Source: Pyrenophora tritici-repentis (Eukaryota > Ascomycota > Dothideomycetes > Pleosporales > Pleosporaceae). From it: DNA of 64,000 nucleotides. Within the stretch, counting starts at the first letter, position 1. Each line of letters begins with the position of its first letter. Below, in pieces: positions 31,712 through 42,070 of this stretch. The position numbers were made by a program, and so were the translations under genes. The stretch covers positions 868,001 to 932,000 of the forward strand of contig NC_089391.1 in assembly GCF_003171515.1 (NCBI RefSeq), written 5' to 3'. The notes beneath the pieces are model-generated. The model did not search any database and was not told where the DNA came from. It was given only the letters and a program-made list of their open reading frames with translations.

Positions 31712-32316
31712 CCACAGTTCACGCGCGCACAATGCACCTATTCCAGCGGCGGGAAGCAAAGCCACCACACACTGGCTGGTGAGATGAGTGTCGGCCGGGC
31801 AAGCCAGTCTCCATGCATTCACTTCTCACCAGTTAGCTCTCTTATAGGACTAGCTCCTTCTGCTTAAGGGCTAGCCTCCTCTAGGCAGCACCCCGCACCA
31901 TATAGCTAGCACTTCACTGTTCTCAATACAACAACGATTTCGCCCACTCAGTTCCCCGATAATGAGAAAACGCGCCTGTGCTGGGTCCGGCTAAGTTGAC
32001 TAACTACTGCAAGGGCATGTTACAAATCACAAAATCACAAAAGCCACGGTAACGGTAACGGTACGCTCGTCGGGGGCAGGATAACACAAACACAAACAAT
32101 GACTTAAACTAGTAGTTAGTACAAGTCGGAGATAATGAACCCCCCCTCCTAGCTCCTAGCTCCCAGATCCTTCTCGTCCAACTAACCACACCAATTTTCC
32201 CCACTCGCAGCTCGCAAAACCCCAAATTTAGTCCCCCGTCCCCAGTCCCCTTTGGAAAGTGAAAACCACGCAGTAATGACACCATAGACCTACCTACCTA
32301 ACCTACCTAACCTAAC
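31464..32316. other. Upstream region of the NAPE-PLD-like pseudogene, no gene seen
   Basis: Contains a CA microsatellite (31683-31713), a short CGGTAA tandem near 32047-32065 and ACCTACCTA-type repeats near 32290-32315. No protein-like frame. Confidence 0.45.
31683..31713. repeat. CA dinucleotide microsatellite
   Basis: About fourteen CA units in a row. Confidence 0.95.
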
Positions 32317-32479
32317 TGTCAGATAGCAGGGTTACTCGACGTTGGCAGCAACCAATCAGCGTAGAGAGGGTCAGTGCGCCCCTCAAGAGGGCCACAAGCG
32401 CGGACACACGATAGACACACACAATACACACAATCATCAACATCCATCACTTTTGTGCAATATCTCATTATATCTGACA
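32317..32479 (+). repeat. Short LTR-like repeat, inverted copy at 51978-52141
   Basis: 163 bp, TGTCAGATAGCAGGG to ATATCTGACA. The reverse complement at 51978-52141 is nearly the same sequence and has a 5-bp target duplication; here the flanks do not match. Confidence 0.7.
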
Positions 32480-33528
32480 ATTACACACCTTTAGGACAGC
32501 GACGCGATAGCTTAAGCCCGAGGCAATAAGCTAGCTGATGCTCCTAACTAGATAAAGTTAAATAGACTTACCGCTGCCAATTAGGGTGTTATTACTAAGT
32601 ATCTAGCTGCTCTTAAACTGCTAAAGGCAGCTATAAAGCGATTAGAAGGCCGCGGCGCTTCTAGTGCCTATGGAGCAATTGCTAAAGTAATCCCTGTCTT
32701 TAAGTATCTTTTAAAGGAGTACGAGGATCGTGTTGCTACATACAAGGCGGTGGATTACAACGCTCACAATGAGGCGCTAGAGGACCATTTGGAGATCAAT
32801 TTGAGAGCTGCACGGACGAAGCTCTGCGAGTACTACAGTAAACTTAACGACTCGCTAGTATACTACGCAGCTACTATACTCTATCCGCGCTATAAGAAGC
32901 TTTGTGACGTCCTTTGGGCGGATAAGCCAGCGTGGCTTTATAGCAATAACTAGGCTTTTCTCTAACTGTGGGCTCAATACAACACGCCGCGCGCAACGCC
33001 TACAACTACGATACCTACCGCCGCCCACCGCTCAAACGAGATCGATAACTATCACGGGGCCAAACAGTAGTCGCAAGGTAAGAACGTAGTTGTAGTGTAA
33101 AGGTCTATGTACAAGAGCACGGGGAGGATATGTACCGTAGGGTAGCAGGCGCTAGGCCAAGATAGGGATGGGGGCACGTGACCTACAGAGCGCCGAGTTG
33201 GTGCTGTGACAATAACGTTATTAACAGCTATATTAATCCTAAGCATTTGCCTACAACTAACAGCGAGATGGACGAGTATTAACGATGGAAGCAGGGCGAG
33301 CCAATCGCCGCAGACGGTAGTCACGACGCCAATAACCTAGTAGAATACTAGGTAGCTTTGCGCGATTAATATCCGAACCTTAGCAGGCTTGCGATAGATG
33401 TATTGTCAATACCTGCTTCAAGCTGCGACTGCGAGCGCATGTTTAGTGAGCTTAGTGATCTATTAGAACCGTGGAGAAGGAAACTTAGGCCCTAGTTGCT
33501 GGCCGCCATGCTATTGTGGTGTAGTTAC
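32480..33528 (+). pseudogene. hAT transposase relic, C-terminal half
   Basis: Translates in pieces similar to the hAT transposase at 53.3-56.0 kb: NKLADAPN, then GVITKYLAALKLLKAAIKRL, IPVFKYLLKEYEDRV, EINLRAARTKLCEYY and LVYYAATILYPRYKKL. The hAT dimerisation block follows (NLSRLAIDVLSIPASSCDCERMF, then SDLLEPWRRKLRP). Many stops are expected-Trp or Gln codons changed to TAG/TAA. The N-terminal half is missing, and the C-terminal end is cut by the insertion of the histone-bearing hAT element at 33529. Confidence 0.75.
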
Positions 33529-33837
33529 GCTGGCAAATGGGTCGGGGTGTGGTTGGGGTTGGGTTAGAAATTTTGCGACCCCAACCCAACCCCAACCCAT
33601 TTGTCAGCGCCAAGCTTAGGGTTGGGTTGGGGTTGGGTTGGGGTCGCACGGACCATGGGTTAGGGTTGGGTTATAGTAAAAAAATTGCAAGATGTATAAT
33701 ATAGATTTCAATAAAAGAAAAGTTTATATAGTATCACAGTAGATTAACACAGTGTAGCATTAACTAGTTTCATTTATAATATACAGAGGCTTCGCCAGCT
33801 AGCATTTAAGCACGTGTATCTAGATATATCTTATAAT

Positions 33838-34410
33838 CTAGAGAAAAGCTAGTAACTCGCGCGCAAAGTAGCGCCTAGCCAATTGAGAATCCTTCTCTTG
33901 AATAGTAACCCTCTTTGCGTGAATAGCATTGATGTTGCAGTCTATAAAAGTTATTAAATGAAAAATAGTATAGGGTAGATAGACTATACCCTCAAAATAA
34001 CCAACTAAGAAAGCTTCTGTAGCTTCCTGAAGAGCTTCGATTGCAGATCGTTGAAAGCGGATATCGGCCTTGTGCACCTGTGCAAATTCGCGCACTACGC
34101 GGGAAAAGGGGAGTTTTCGCAAGAGTAGTTCAAAACCTCTCTGGTATCTCTTGATTTCCCGTAATGCGACAGCTAAGCTAAATTAGAAAATAGCTGTGAT
34201 AAACGACTGTGATAACCTACTGCCGGCCTTAAACTTGCGCTTCTTCTTAACAGCTACAGGTGCCTTTCGCGTAGACTTTCCTGCTACTTGACGTCTAGCC
34301 TTACTAGCAAGGGCCTTCTGAGCCGGCTTGCCGCCAGTAACTGTCTTGCCATCAGGACCACCCCGGCCGGCTTTACCGGTGACCTTAGGCCGTGGTTTTG
34401 TCCTTGCCAT
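33838..34410 (-). CDS. Divergent histone H3
   Basis: Three exons: 34410-34221, 34172-33990 and 33941-33838 (158 codons), with two 48-bp introns (34173-34220, 33942-33989) that both restore H3 sequence exactly at the joins. The tail starts MARTK like canonical H3 but is longer and rewritten (contains [16 protein letters not shown] and [18 protein letters not shown]). The fold region is complete: [77 protein letters not shown]. It ends [10 protein letters not shown], longer than usual. Loop 1 has canonical H3 length, so it does not look like CENP-A. It would assemble with H4 into nucleosomes in the nucleus. Canonical H3 is about 136 residues. No stop or frameshift, and it lies inside the hAT ends. 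Confidence 0.9.
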
Positions 34411-34920
34411 TGCGTAGTAGAGTAGATGATGAACGTAGGCGACGTATGTGATTAACTACTGTGATAAATGTGGTCGACAATTAAGAAAGTAGTAAGCTGA
34501 AAGAGTTAGGTAGCTGGAAAGTTTGGGCGACGGCAATTTCCCGATTTCCGCACTAGTAAAGGCAGCAGCGCACGGACTGCATGACGTAATTTGCTGTTTC
34601 ACGATCGCATACAACCATTTCTGTTGCAAAATCAGTAGCGAGCATATCATACAAACGTGTTAAACTGCTGTGATAAACGCCGAGCTCGCGCATGCGTGCA
34701 GCCCAAAAATGAAGGAATCATCGATGTGTTGATCATTTTGGGTAATTTCCGCGTTTTCGCGCTAGCGCAGGCAGCAGCGCACGGACCATTTCTAGGTGAG
34801 CATAATGCTGTCTACCCATTTCTCCAGCCCCTGACGCCCAGTAACTCCCAACACCTAATAACTCTCTTTACTACATTGAAAACACCCCATTTACAACAGC
34901 GCATTATCACAGTCCCCGCC
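34411..34920. promoter_or_regulatory. Divergent promoter of the histone H3 and acidic-protein genes
   Basis: 510 bp between two divergent start codons. It holds three copies of CTGTGATAAA / TTATCACAG (34459-34468, 34668-34677, 34904-34912). It also has a direct repeat of about 45 bp: ATTTCCGC ... CTAG ... GGCAGCAGCGCACGGAC at roughly 34535-34580 and 34745-34790. The same motif also occurs in introns of this element. Binding-site function is inference. Confidence 0.5.
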
Positions 34921-36124
34921 ATGCCTGTCGCGAAAGAGCAAGTCGGCGACGTACCTGAAGGCCTAGTTCCAGCCATCAAACTTGAACCTCCGCCTGGGTT
35001 CGAACAAGATGAGTGGGAGCAGCTTACCGATGTAATAATCACAGCCATTTATCACAGCTTATGCTAATATAAGCAGGGATTTGCGTGTGAAGCTGACGAG
35101 ATTGACGGTATCTTAGATCAAAGAGGTAGTGGGGGTTCACGAAAAGGCCGACCTATCAATTTGAGCGTCCCCTATACTGGCTCTCTGAGTGGTAGCGCCC
35201 GTGCTATTGCTCAACGTGAACGCAAAGCTCTTTTCGATAAAGAGGAGAAGGTACTTGAAAGCGTTAGAACAGCCGACCGCTCCGCGAAGTACCAACTGAA
35301 GAAATCGCTTTTGCAACAGCCTAAGTATAAATTAGCAAATAGTGCTAGACAGGCTAAGCTGCTAGAGAAAGAGTGGGATATACTTTCAGAGAAGCGGTTT
35401 ACCCAGAAAAAGTCTGGTAAGTTATCACAGCTGTTTATCATAGACATCTGCTAATAGACTATAGCTGAATGGCTAGAGACAAACCTAACTCATGTGCATC
35501 GTAAATGGGATGCGATCACTAAGCAGGTGGATATGAGAAAACACGAGATCACGATTGCGAAAGTGCTTAGCAAAGATGACAAGCCCACCCATGACATTAG
35601 TGGTAGAGGAATAGCAAGAATTTACGGCTCAGGTGGTGTTTTGCAAAAGATTCTTCGAAAGACCTATCAAGAAGGATTAGCAAAGCTTAACAACAACGAC
35701 TTTGAGAGCAAGGAGGCTAAGAGAGAGTTTGAGAAGTTCGTGGAGGAACTTACACCTGATGAGATGAAAGTCGTAACTGATAATGACTGGCAGTAAGTTT
35801 ATCACATCCTTTTATCACAGAGATACTAATATAATAAGGCAACGGGAGCCACCTAGCATTCTCGACTTACTTGGTGACGCTGATATTGAGCTGGAGGGTG
35901 ATAAGCCGTACGTTAAAGGTGACGATAGCGATGAGTGTGAAGAAGAGGTTGACTATGACTCTGATCTTGAGGAGCATTTCAATTCACTTGAAGACGAGTA
36001 CGAGGATGACGACCAGTGGGCTGCTGTACAGAAGCAGGCAGCGCTTGAGGAGTCTGAGGAATCTGAGGACTCTGAGTTTGAGGGGTTTCCGGATTCTGAT
36101 GCCGCTTCTGAGTCTGATAATTAG
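34921..36124 (+). CDS. Acidic-tailed protein of the histone-bearing hAT element, unknown
   Basis: Four exons: 34921-35031, 35077-35416, 35465-35792 and 35839-36124 (354 codons). Introns of 45, 48 and 46 bp have GT...AG ends and CTAAT branch sites, and frames join cleanly. The N-terminal part is short and neutral. The middle is basic and helical (RERKALFDKEEKVLESVRTA; SARQAKLLEKEWDILSEKRF; KILRKTYQEGLAKLNNNDF). The C-terminal 95 residues are very acidic (DDSDECEEEVDYDSDLEE; LEESEESEDSEFEGF). No family recognised. A long acidic tail beside a histone gene recalls histone chaperones, but that is only inference from composition and position. No stop or frameshift. Confidence 0.75.
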
Positions 36125-36652
36125 AGTTTTAGGCTAAGACACTTTCAAGCATTGAGGGATAGTAAGCAGTTATCACAACCAATTAACACGGATTATTGCG
36201 CCATATAATCTTAACTTAAGATTGTGATCTGTCATTTATGCAGATTAATATCCGTGCACTCCTGACGATCTCTGTGTTTACTATGAGGCATTAAAAATGA
36301 TATTCCGCTAGTAATATGCCAAGGTTTCAAGTTAAATTACAGGCGTCATAGCGCAAGCAAAGCTAAGAGGAGCGTGAGAAGCCTTGAGTCCTACATCCAA
36401 ACTTAAACTTCTCAACTTTTTCCTATTGTGTGCTACTACTATTAATGCCTTATTCTACTACTTTCTAGAAGCGATGGACATAGCTGCACAGTCTATTGAG
36501 CTTATGCCTAATCCTACTAATATTGAATTTCCGGAGGACCTCAACTGTTTAAAAATCAATTCTCCACAGGTTACAAAGGGGGGTGACAGGAGAACGATTG
36601 GATTAGTGAAATATCCAAATAATCGTTTTCTGCAAGATTATAGTGTAAGTGA

Positions 36653-39119
36653 GATCTTAGGACATGGACAGCGTGGTGGAGTAATACTAGCTGGGGTATA
36701 AACCCTAAAAATAATAACCCACGATGGAACTCTCCTACTCGCTATGGCACAGTATGGTTACGATTTGGAGAAGCTGCTGAGCTTCGAACTGGCCACCCCT
36801 ACGTGTTCTGCTACAACTGTAGTCTTGCACTCCAGCATCCAAATCTAGGTGGTATTGGGACAAAGCACCTTATTACTCATCTTAAAACAAAAAGCTGTCG
36901 AAATGTCCTTACTCCTATTCATAATGAGGCAGACTTATCGGCCTCTACTCTATCCCAACGTCAACAAAGAAACAGTACTTCATCAATACCAGCTTACACT
37001 ACTACTACCTTTGAAAAGGAGCTTGTACGGGTAGTAATCGACAGCAACTGGTCATTCCGAACAGTTGAACGACCATCTTTCCATCGATTTCTTCGGTTCC
37101 TTCGACCAGATACTGTGATAATTAGTCGTTGTAAATTCAAGACGATATTCAAGAGTCAACATGAGGAAGCAAAAAGGTCTATCCTTCGAGATCTTGGAAA
37201 ATCAACAAAGATCTCAATCGCCTTAGATGCCTGGTCTGCAGCTAATCACCTCTGCTTTCTTGCGGTAAAGGGTTACTACATTAACAAAGACTGGAAACTT
37301 CAGGAAAAGCTACTTGACTTTCTCCCTATGCGCGGCAGGCACACCGGTACTTCTATGGCAGACGAGGTACTGCATATTCTTCTGGATACAAAGACCAAAA
37401 CCCAGCTTCTAGCTATTACTTGTGATAACGCTAGTAACAATAGCGTACTTGCTCGCACTCTCCAGTCTAAACTCCAAGAAGTCGACATTCAGTGGAGTGC
37501 CAGAGAAAACACTATCCCTTGCCTTGCCCATATTATCAACCTCGTTGTCCAGGATATTATCCAACACCTTCGGCTAGCAGCAACTACAGAGTTAGGAGCA
37601 AGGGATACCCTACAGAGACGTCATATACAGGACATTGAGACGCATATTTCAGTCCCAAATTCCCTTCGCAAGGTATTTCGCTTTTAACACATTCATTTAT
37701 CACATACTAATAATAGACTAGATAAGGGCGATTTGTATCGCTATTGACGTATCACCTCAACGCTTTGAGCGGTTTATTGCGGTACAACAACATCTACCGC
37801 CAAAGGAGCGATTATCTGTTATCCGCGACGTGAAAACCCGATGGAACTCAACATACGACATGTTAGAGCGCGCGCTCAAAATCCAAAAATATATTGATGA
37901 ATGGCTTAAACAAGAAATCTTGCTAAGGCCAGGTAGTCACCTGGATAGCTCTCTAGACAACAATCAAATGGCTGAGATTGATTTCCGGGATCTTAAACGC
38001 CTCCGCTTATCTTCGACTGAGTGGCATCATCTCGAACTCGTTACTGAGATGCTTAAACGGTTTAAAACAGCAACTAGCTTCCTCAGCCAGAACGAGAAGC
38101 CCCAGATTCAGTATATTTGGTTAATGTACAATCGACTGTTTGATTTCTTGGACAAAATGTCAGAGGACCTAGATGAGGATGAAGAAAATCAAGATGATAG
38201 GGAATGGCTAGACGTAGTACGAGCTGCAGCTGACAGGGTTCGTCTAAAACTGAGCAAGTACTATTCGAAGACAGACGCAGAACGTGGGTTCTTGTTTAAT
38301 TGTGCCACTATCCTTGATCCAACGCAGAAGCTTACAGCATATGAAGTATGATTATCACAGCTATTTATCACAGTCACGCTCTAATTACGCTTATAGGACG
38401 ATTCATGGGAGCCACAGTACAAGCATCTCTACCGAGGCCAATTTCTTGCTTACCTTGATCGTTATGATAATACGGACGGGAGAGGTTCAACCCCAGGCTC
38501 TAGCATAGTCAAAAGGAGGTCACTTGGGAATGAGTGGTTCAGAAAGCCAGCTCCTCCCCCTACATCAGCGTTAAACAGCTTTTCTTCCCAGAACTCTTCA
38601 CTAGTAGAATCAGACAAGACAACTGGCCCAACCCGCCAAGAAGGAGAGTCCTACCTTAGTACTGCCTGTGTAATGACAGATGACTCTTTCGATATTCTAG
38701 AGTGGTGGAAGACGAACGAGCCTACCTACCCACGACTATCCCAAGTGGCGAAGGATATACTAGCAATACCAATTGCTCAGGTTGGGGTTGAAAGAGTTTT
38801 CAATGTTGCTAAGGATGTTATTGGTAGTCGGAGGCACCGACTATCTGCCCGGACAATACAGCAGATAATGGTTCTTAAGGATACAATATCTCAAGAGGAA
38901 GAACAGGGTCTAGACTACCTAGTTGCTCAATTAGGGGAGGATGGAGAGCCAATTGACGAGGTTAATGATCTTTTTGAGCTTCCAGCCTCGTTAGAGCATA
39001 CCTTCGATATAGATGAGGAGAACCAGACTACAGAAGAAGAGTCGGAGGAAGAGGTCCAGGAGGAGCGTCAATTGCCACCTCGAAAGCGCCAGCGTCCTCA
39101 GCGCTACCGTGATAATTAG
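36653..39119 (+). CDS. hAT transposase of the histone-bearing element
   Basis: Resolved exons: about 36661-37672, 37722-38345 and 38397-39119, with introns of 49 and 51 bp. The first exon start is not settled: the frame opens at 36653, and an upstream exon (perhaps 36474-36640, MDIAAQSIELMP) must join through an intron I could not fix. In order: a BED-type zinc finger (VWLRFGEAAEL ... FCYNCSLAL ... HLITHLKTKSC), the catalytic region (ISIALDAWSAANHLCFLAVKGYY; LAITCDNASNN; CLAHIINLVVQ), TRWNSTYDMLERAL, and the C-terminal dimerisation domain (LEWWKTNEPTYPRLSQVAKD; IPIAQVGVERVFN; RRHRLSARTIQQIMVLKD). The tail is acidic then basic (PPRKRQRPQRYRDN). No internal stop in these exons, so it may be functional. 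Confidence 0.8.
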
Positions 39120-39207
39120 CTGTGTTAATATATCTCGTTTTATGTATCTACTATATCATCAACGTGTACACATTATCTTAATTAAGTGTTGTTCCGTTAA
39201 AGTACCC

Positions 39208-39394
39208 AAAAAATATAACCCAACCCCAACCCAACCCAACCCAACCCAAGCCCAACCCTACCACTTGGTCTGTGCGACCCCAGCCCAGCCCTAACCCATG
39301 GTCTGTGCGACCCCAACCCAACCCTAACCCATGGTCTGTGCGACCCCAACCCAACCCCAACCCAAGACTGGGTATACCCAACCCATTTGCCAGC
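39208..39394 (-). repeat. Right-end subterminal repeats of the hAT element
   Basis: Three tandem-like units of about 35-40 bp containing GGGGTCGCACAGACCA and GGTTAGGGTTGGG (one unit diverged) lead to the terminal GCTGGCAAATGGGTTGGG. One matching unit lies at the left end near 33620-33675. Arrays of this kind are typical transposase binding sites in hAT elements. Confidence 0.75.
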
Positions 39395-39672
39395 GTAGGC
39401 AGCCTCTCTTCTGACTATTGATGCTATCCCTCTACCACAGTATATAGAGGTAGTTCACGGCCTATCTAAGTAGGTTTCGGTTATAGATAAGGAAGAGGGG
39501 GCCTTCCTCCTAAGCGAGGGAGGGATGTGGTGGAGCAAGTGGGAATGAACGGACCCGAAGGGCGCTCGGACAGTGGAAACCATATGGGATCGCGAAGGAT
39601 CCCATCGAACATCACTCAGACACCTACACACCCACACACTCAACAATCTAATCTCTAATACTTGCATCGAGC

Positions 39673-39900
39673 TGTCAGATTGTGATGGGTTATCAAAGAC
39701 GGGGATGATAGTATAATATTATGATGGGGATCGATTGTATTGTTGTGGTCTGATGTGGTGTTATGTTGTTGTTCCAACGCCGTTCGATCAGTTCGGTCGC
39801 GGTGGATTGTGCGCGCTGACTAATTTAACTGATCCACAGAATCCACAGCTCCGAACACCCGGATTTTGTCCACCACCCAAAATATGCCCATATTCTGACA
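39673..39900 (+). repeat. LTR-like repeat of the TGTCAGATT family
   Basis: Starts TGTCAGATTGTGATGGG and ends TATTCTGACA. The first 100 bp match the reverse strand of 19057-19154 and 19211-19289. The 5-bp flanks differ, so it may be a fragment. Confidence 0.5.
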
Positions 39901-40934
39901 GAAGGCGAGTGAGGGAAGTTAGGAGAGACTGCAACACAAGACGCGACTGCGCTACGCGACAAGAGCGGCCTCTTAGTTCTTACTTTTTTCGCGCCTTTAG
40001 CCTACATAATGTATATGCAGAAGCTGAGATTTATTCAGTGAGACTTAGATGAGGATGGCTGTAGCTGAGAGTTTTAATGAGGCGAGGAGCTAAGCAGGGA
40101 TCGTATGCTCCGACGCTGCTGATTGGCTCTAAAATGAAGTCTTGTAAGGTTCGATTTGGTCACATATCTTAGGGCTTCCTTTAAAGGCATCGTGGCGTTG
40201 AGTTGTAGGGGGTGCAAAGTAACGTCCAAAGTTGGTGGGGTGGCTCACGAGGTGCACGGACACGGTAAGCGAGCTCTTTTAGCGACATCGGATAGTGGTT
40301 ACTCGATGTCGCCATCATTTGCAGGGAGGATGGCCGACCCGCTCCGGCCATAGGGTTGCGTGAGGGGCGTTGATTTTGTTCTGGTGCGGATGAAGGAGAT
40401 TAGAATTGGCACCAGATATCGCCACTTCTAGCCGAGGCGCAAAGACGTCCATAGTCGACCAAGATCAGATGGGTCCAGAACCGGGCACCCGGAACCGATC
40501 TACGGGAACCAAAATAATACTCAATAACGCTAAGCAGATAAAACCTGTGCACAGGGCCAAGAAGGCGACCCGGGAACTATTGCACATCATAGTGGTCTTG
40601 CAATGGCGTCGTGAACATGGACGCGAGTGCTTAATCCAGCGACTGGCTCGTGACAAAATATTATTAGCAATACGAAGACAATCTAAGAGATCACACTGTA
40701 GAGTTAAAGGCAACCGCTAGCTTGCAGTCAGACAGCTCGCCGTTTAAAGTTCGAACTTGGGAATCAGTGAAGAATCAACCTATTCGCGGCGCGAAGGATG
40801 TCTATTGCAAGAGCGACACACAGTTTCAACTCACGATTCAGAGTATGTGGATGTATGGAAAAGAGCAACGCGAAGCGCTGGTGTATTGCACAACGAGTCT
40901 CAATACAAAGTGCTGCCAATGCAACCTCACCCAC
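39901..40934. other. Intergenic, with a pogo end relic
   Basis: Positions 40226-40267 (CCAAAGTTGGTGGGGTGG then CACGAGGTGCACGGACACGG) combine the inner block of element A's terminal repeat with the outer words of element B's, so they look like the end of a lost pogo-type copy. No gene recognised. Confidence 0.45.
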
Positions 40935-42070
40935 CGCCCGCTTCAGCGTCGCGAACCCCCAAAAACACATCCCGCCACTGCGGAAGTCCCCATCGACCCA
41001 ATCCCTCAGCGCCCTTAAGCTCTTGACCGGCCGATATGTCTGCACCGTATTCGCCGCGTTTCCCAAGGGAACCGAATGGAAGATCCGAATATTCGAAACC
41101 GGTTTGCGTATGTCCAAATTCGATGGGTGGGGAGCGTTTGAGGGCGTGAACCGGGCGAAGAAGAGCGACCACGCTTCAGATTGGATGTCGATGAATGGAA
41201 ATACAGTCTGTGAGAGGATATCAGAGGGATCCGGGACCATCACGACGGTGGGAGATGGGGTCGGTTCCTGCGTCTGTGGCTGCTCCGCTCGCGAGATCCT
41301 GCCACCTCTCCCGCGGCTTTTCCGTCGACCCTCGTGTGACCATGTCCGATTCCAATCGGCCAGGCCGTGCCTCTGCTGCCGGCTTCTTCACCCCAAGCGG
41401 AGCAAGCTGCTCCACGAGTGCCTCGATCCGTGCCACCTACGCCGCCACCCACACGCCCAGTTGTACCTTCGCCTCCTCCACGGTCCGACTCTCGGTCTTG
41501 GTCTCGATCGATACAGCGATATGTCAAGTGCGCAGACCCTCGTAGCCAATGTGGTTAATAGAATCGGTCGACATACCAATGAGGGGATGGTATGATGTCG
41601 CGTGCGGGACCGGAGGGCTCGAGATAAATGGCGTAAGCAAGGATCTTGCCAGTTATGAGGCTGTTCAAGCGCATGTGGCGATATTCCGGTGTGATTCTAG
41701 CTGCAGTTCTAAATAGTGTCACTCTAGTTAGCGAAGCTCTTTAAGTGTCCTAAGTCGTAAACAGGCCAAAGAGTACTTACACGCTTCGGAACCGAACACT
41801 CGTCTCATCGTTTCCCAACGCCAGCTCCAGCACCTTGATGTACACGCGATTGTCCCACCCGTTCTCATGGTCCCAGTTCACCGAACACTGGTGCGACAGC
41901 GAAATCATGTCCTGTATGGTCTGCAGCTCGTCCACTAGCCTTTTATCCAATACGTCAAATTGGTGCTGCTTCGCCTTGCCCATGTCCGCCTCCGCCAGCT
42001 ATTATTTGAGTTTCACAGGCGCCACAGGCCCGTCGCCCCCATCCTCGAGCTTCTCCAAGAGCGCAAGCCC
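40935..42070 (-). pseudogene. Fungal PD-(D/E)XK nuclease-like protein, broken
   Basis: Leftward pieces in all three frames read in the order of this family. They are LEKLEDGGDGPVAPVKLK, two stops, then ELQTIQDMISLSHQCSVN, ENGWDNRVYIKVLELAL, HIAVSIETKTESRTVEEAK (IETKT fits the E-x-K motif of the fold), LGVWVAAYVARIEALVEQL, and SDILSQTVFPFIDIQSEAW with SLRALRDWVDGDF. Frame changes and stops separate them. The family is common next to transposons in fungi and its role is unknown. The assignment rests on motif order, not on a search. Confidence 0.5.

Larger units (their letters stand above)
33529..39394. mobile_element. hAT transposon carrying a histone H3 gene and an acidic protein gene
   Basis: 5866 bp between inverted ends GCTGGCAAATGGGT (33529) and its complement (ending 39394). 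Next to both ends are GGTTGGGTTGGGG-rich blocks with the word GGTCGCAC(A/G)GACCATGGGT, once on the left (about 33650) and three times on the right (39270-39350, one diverged). The left end also has an 80-bp palindromic insert (33529-33608). The 8-bp flanks (GTAGTTAC and GTAGGCAG) match at 5 of 8, so the target duplication is decayed or the exact ends are off by a few bases. It lies inside an older hAT relic. Genes: histone H3-like (leftward), acidic protein (rightward), transposase (rightward). All three contain introns with the TTATCACA motif, which argues that they travel as one unit. Confidence 0.8.

Noticed and set aside
33838..34410. Centromeric histone (CENP-A) interpretation of the H3-like gene
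   Set aside because: Loop 1 has canonical H3 length and the [12 protein letters not shown] and [11 protein letters not shown] segments match ordinary H3; a CENP-A would usually diverge there.
39178..39381. Gly/Leu-rich repeat protein (GLGLGWGRTD units)
   Set aside because: It is the translation of the subterminal repeats of the hAT element, not a gene.
39208..39394. Telomere-like TTAGGG / GGGTTGGGG arrays suggesting an internal telomere
   Set aside because: The units are longer than a telomere repeat, contain GGTCGCACAGACCATGG, and occur at both ends of the hAT element in inverted order, so they are its subterminal repeats.
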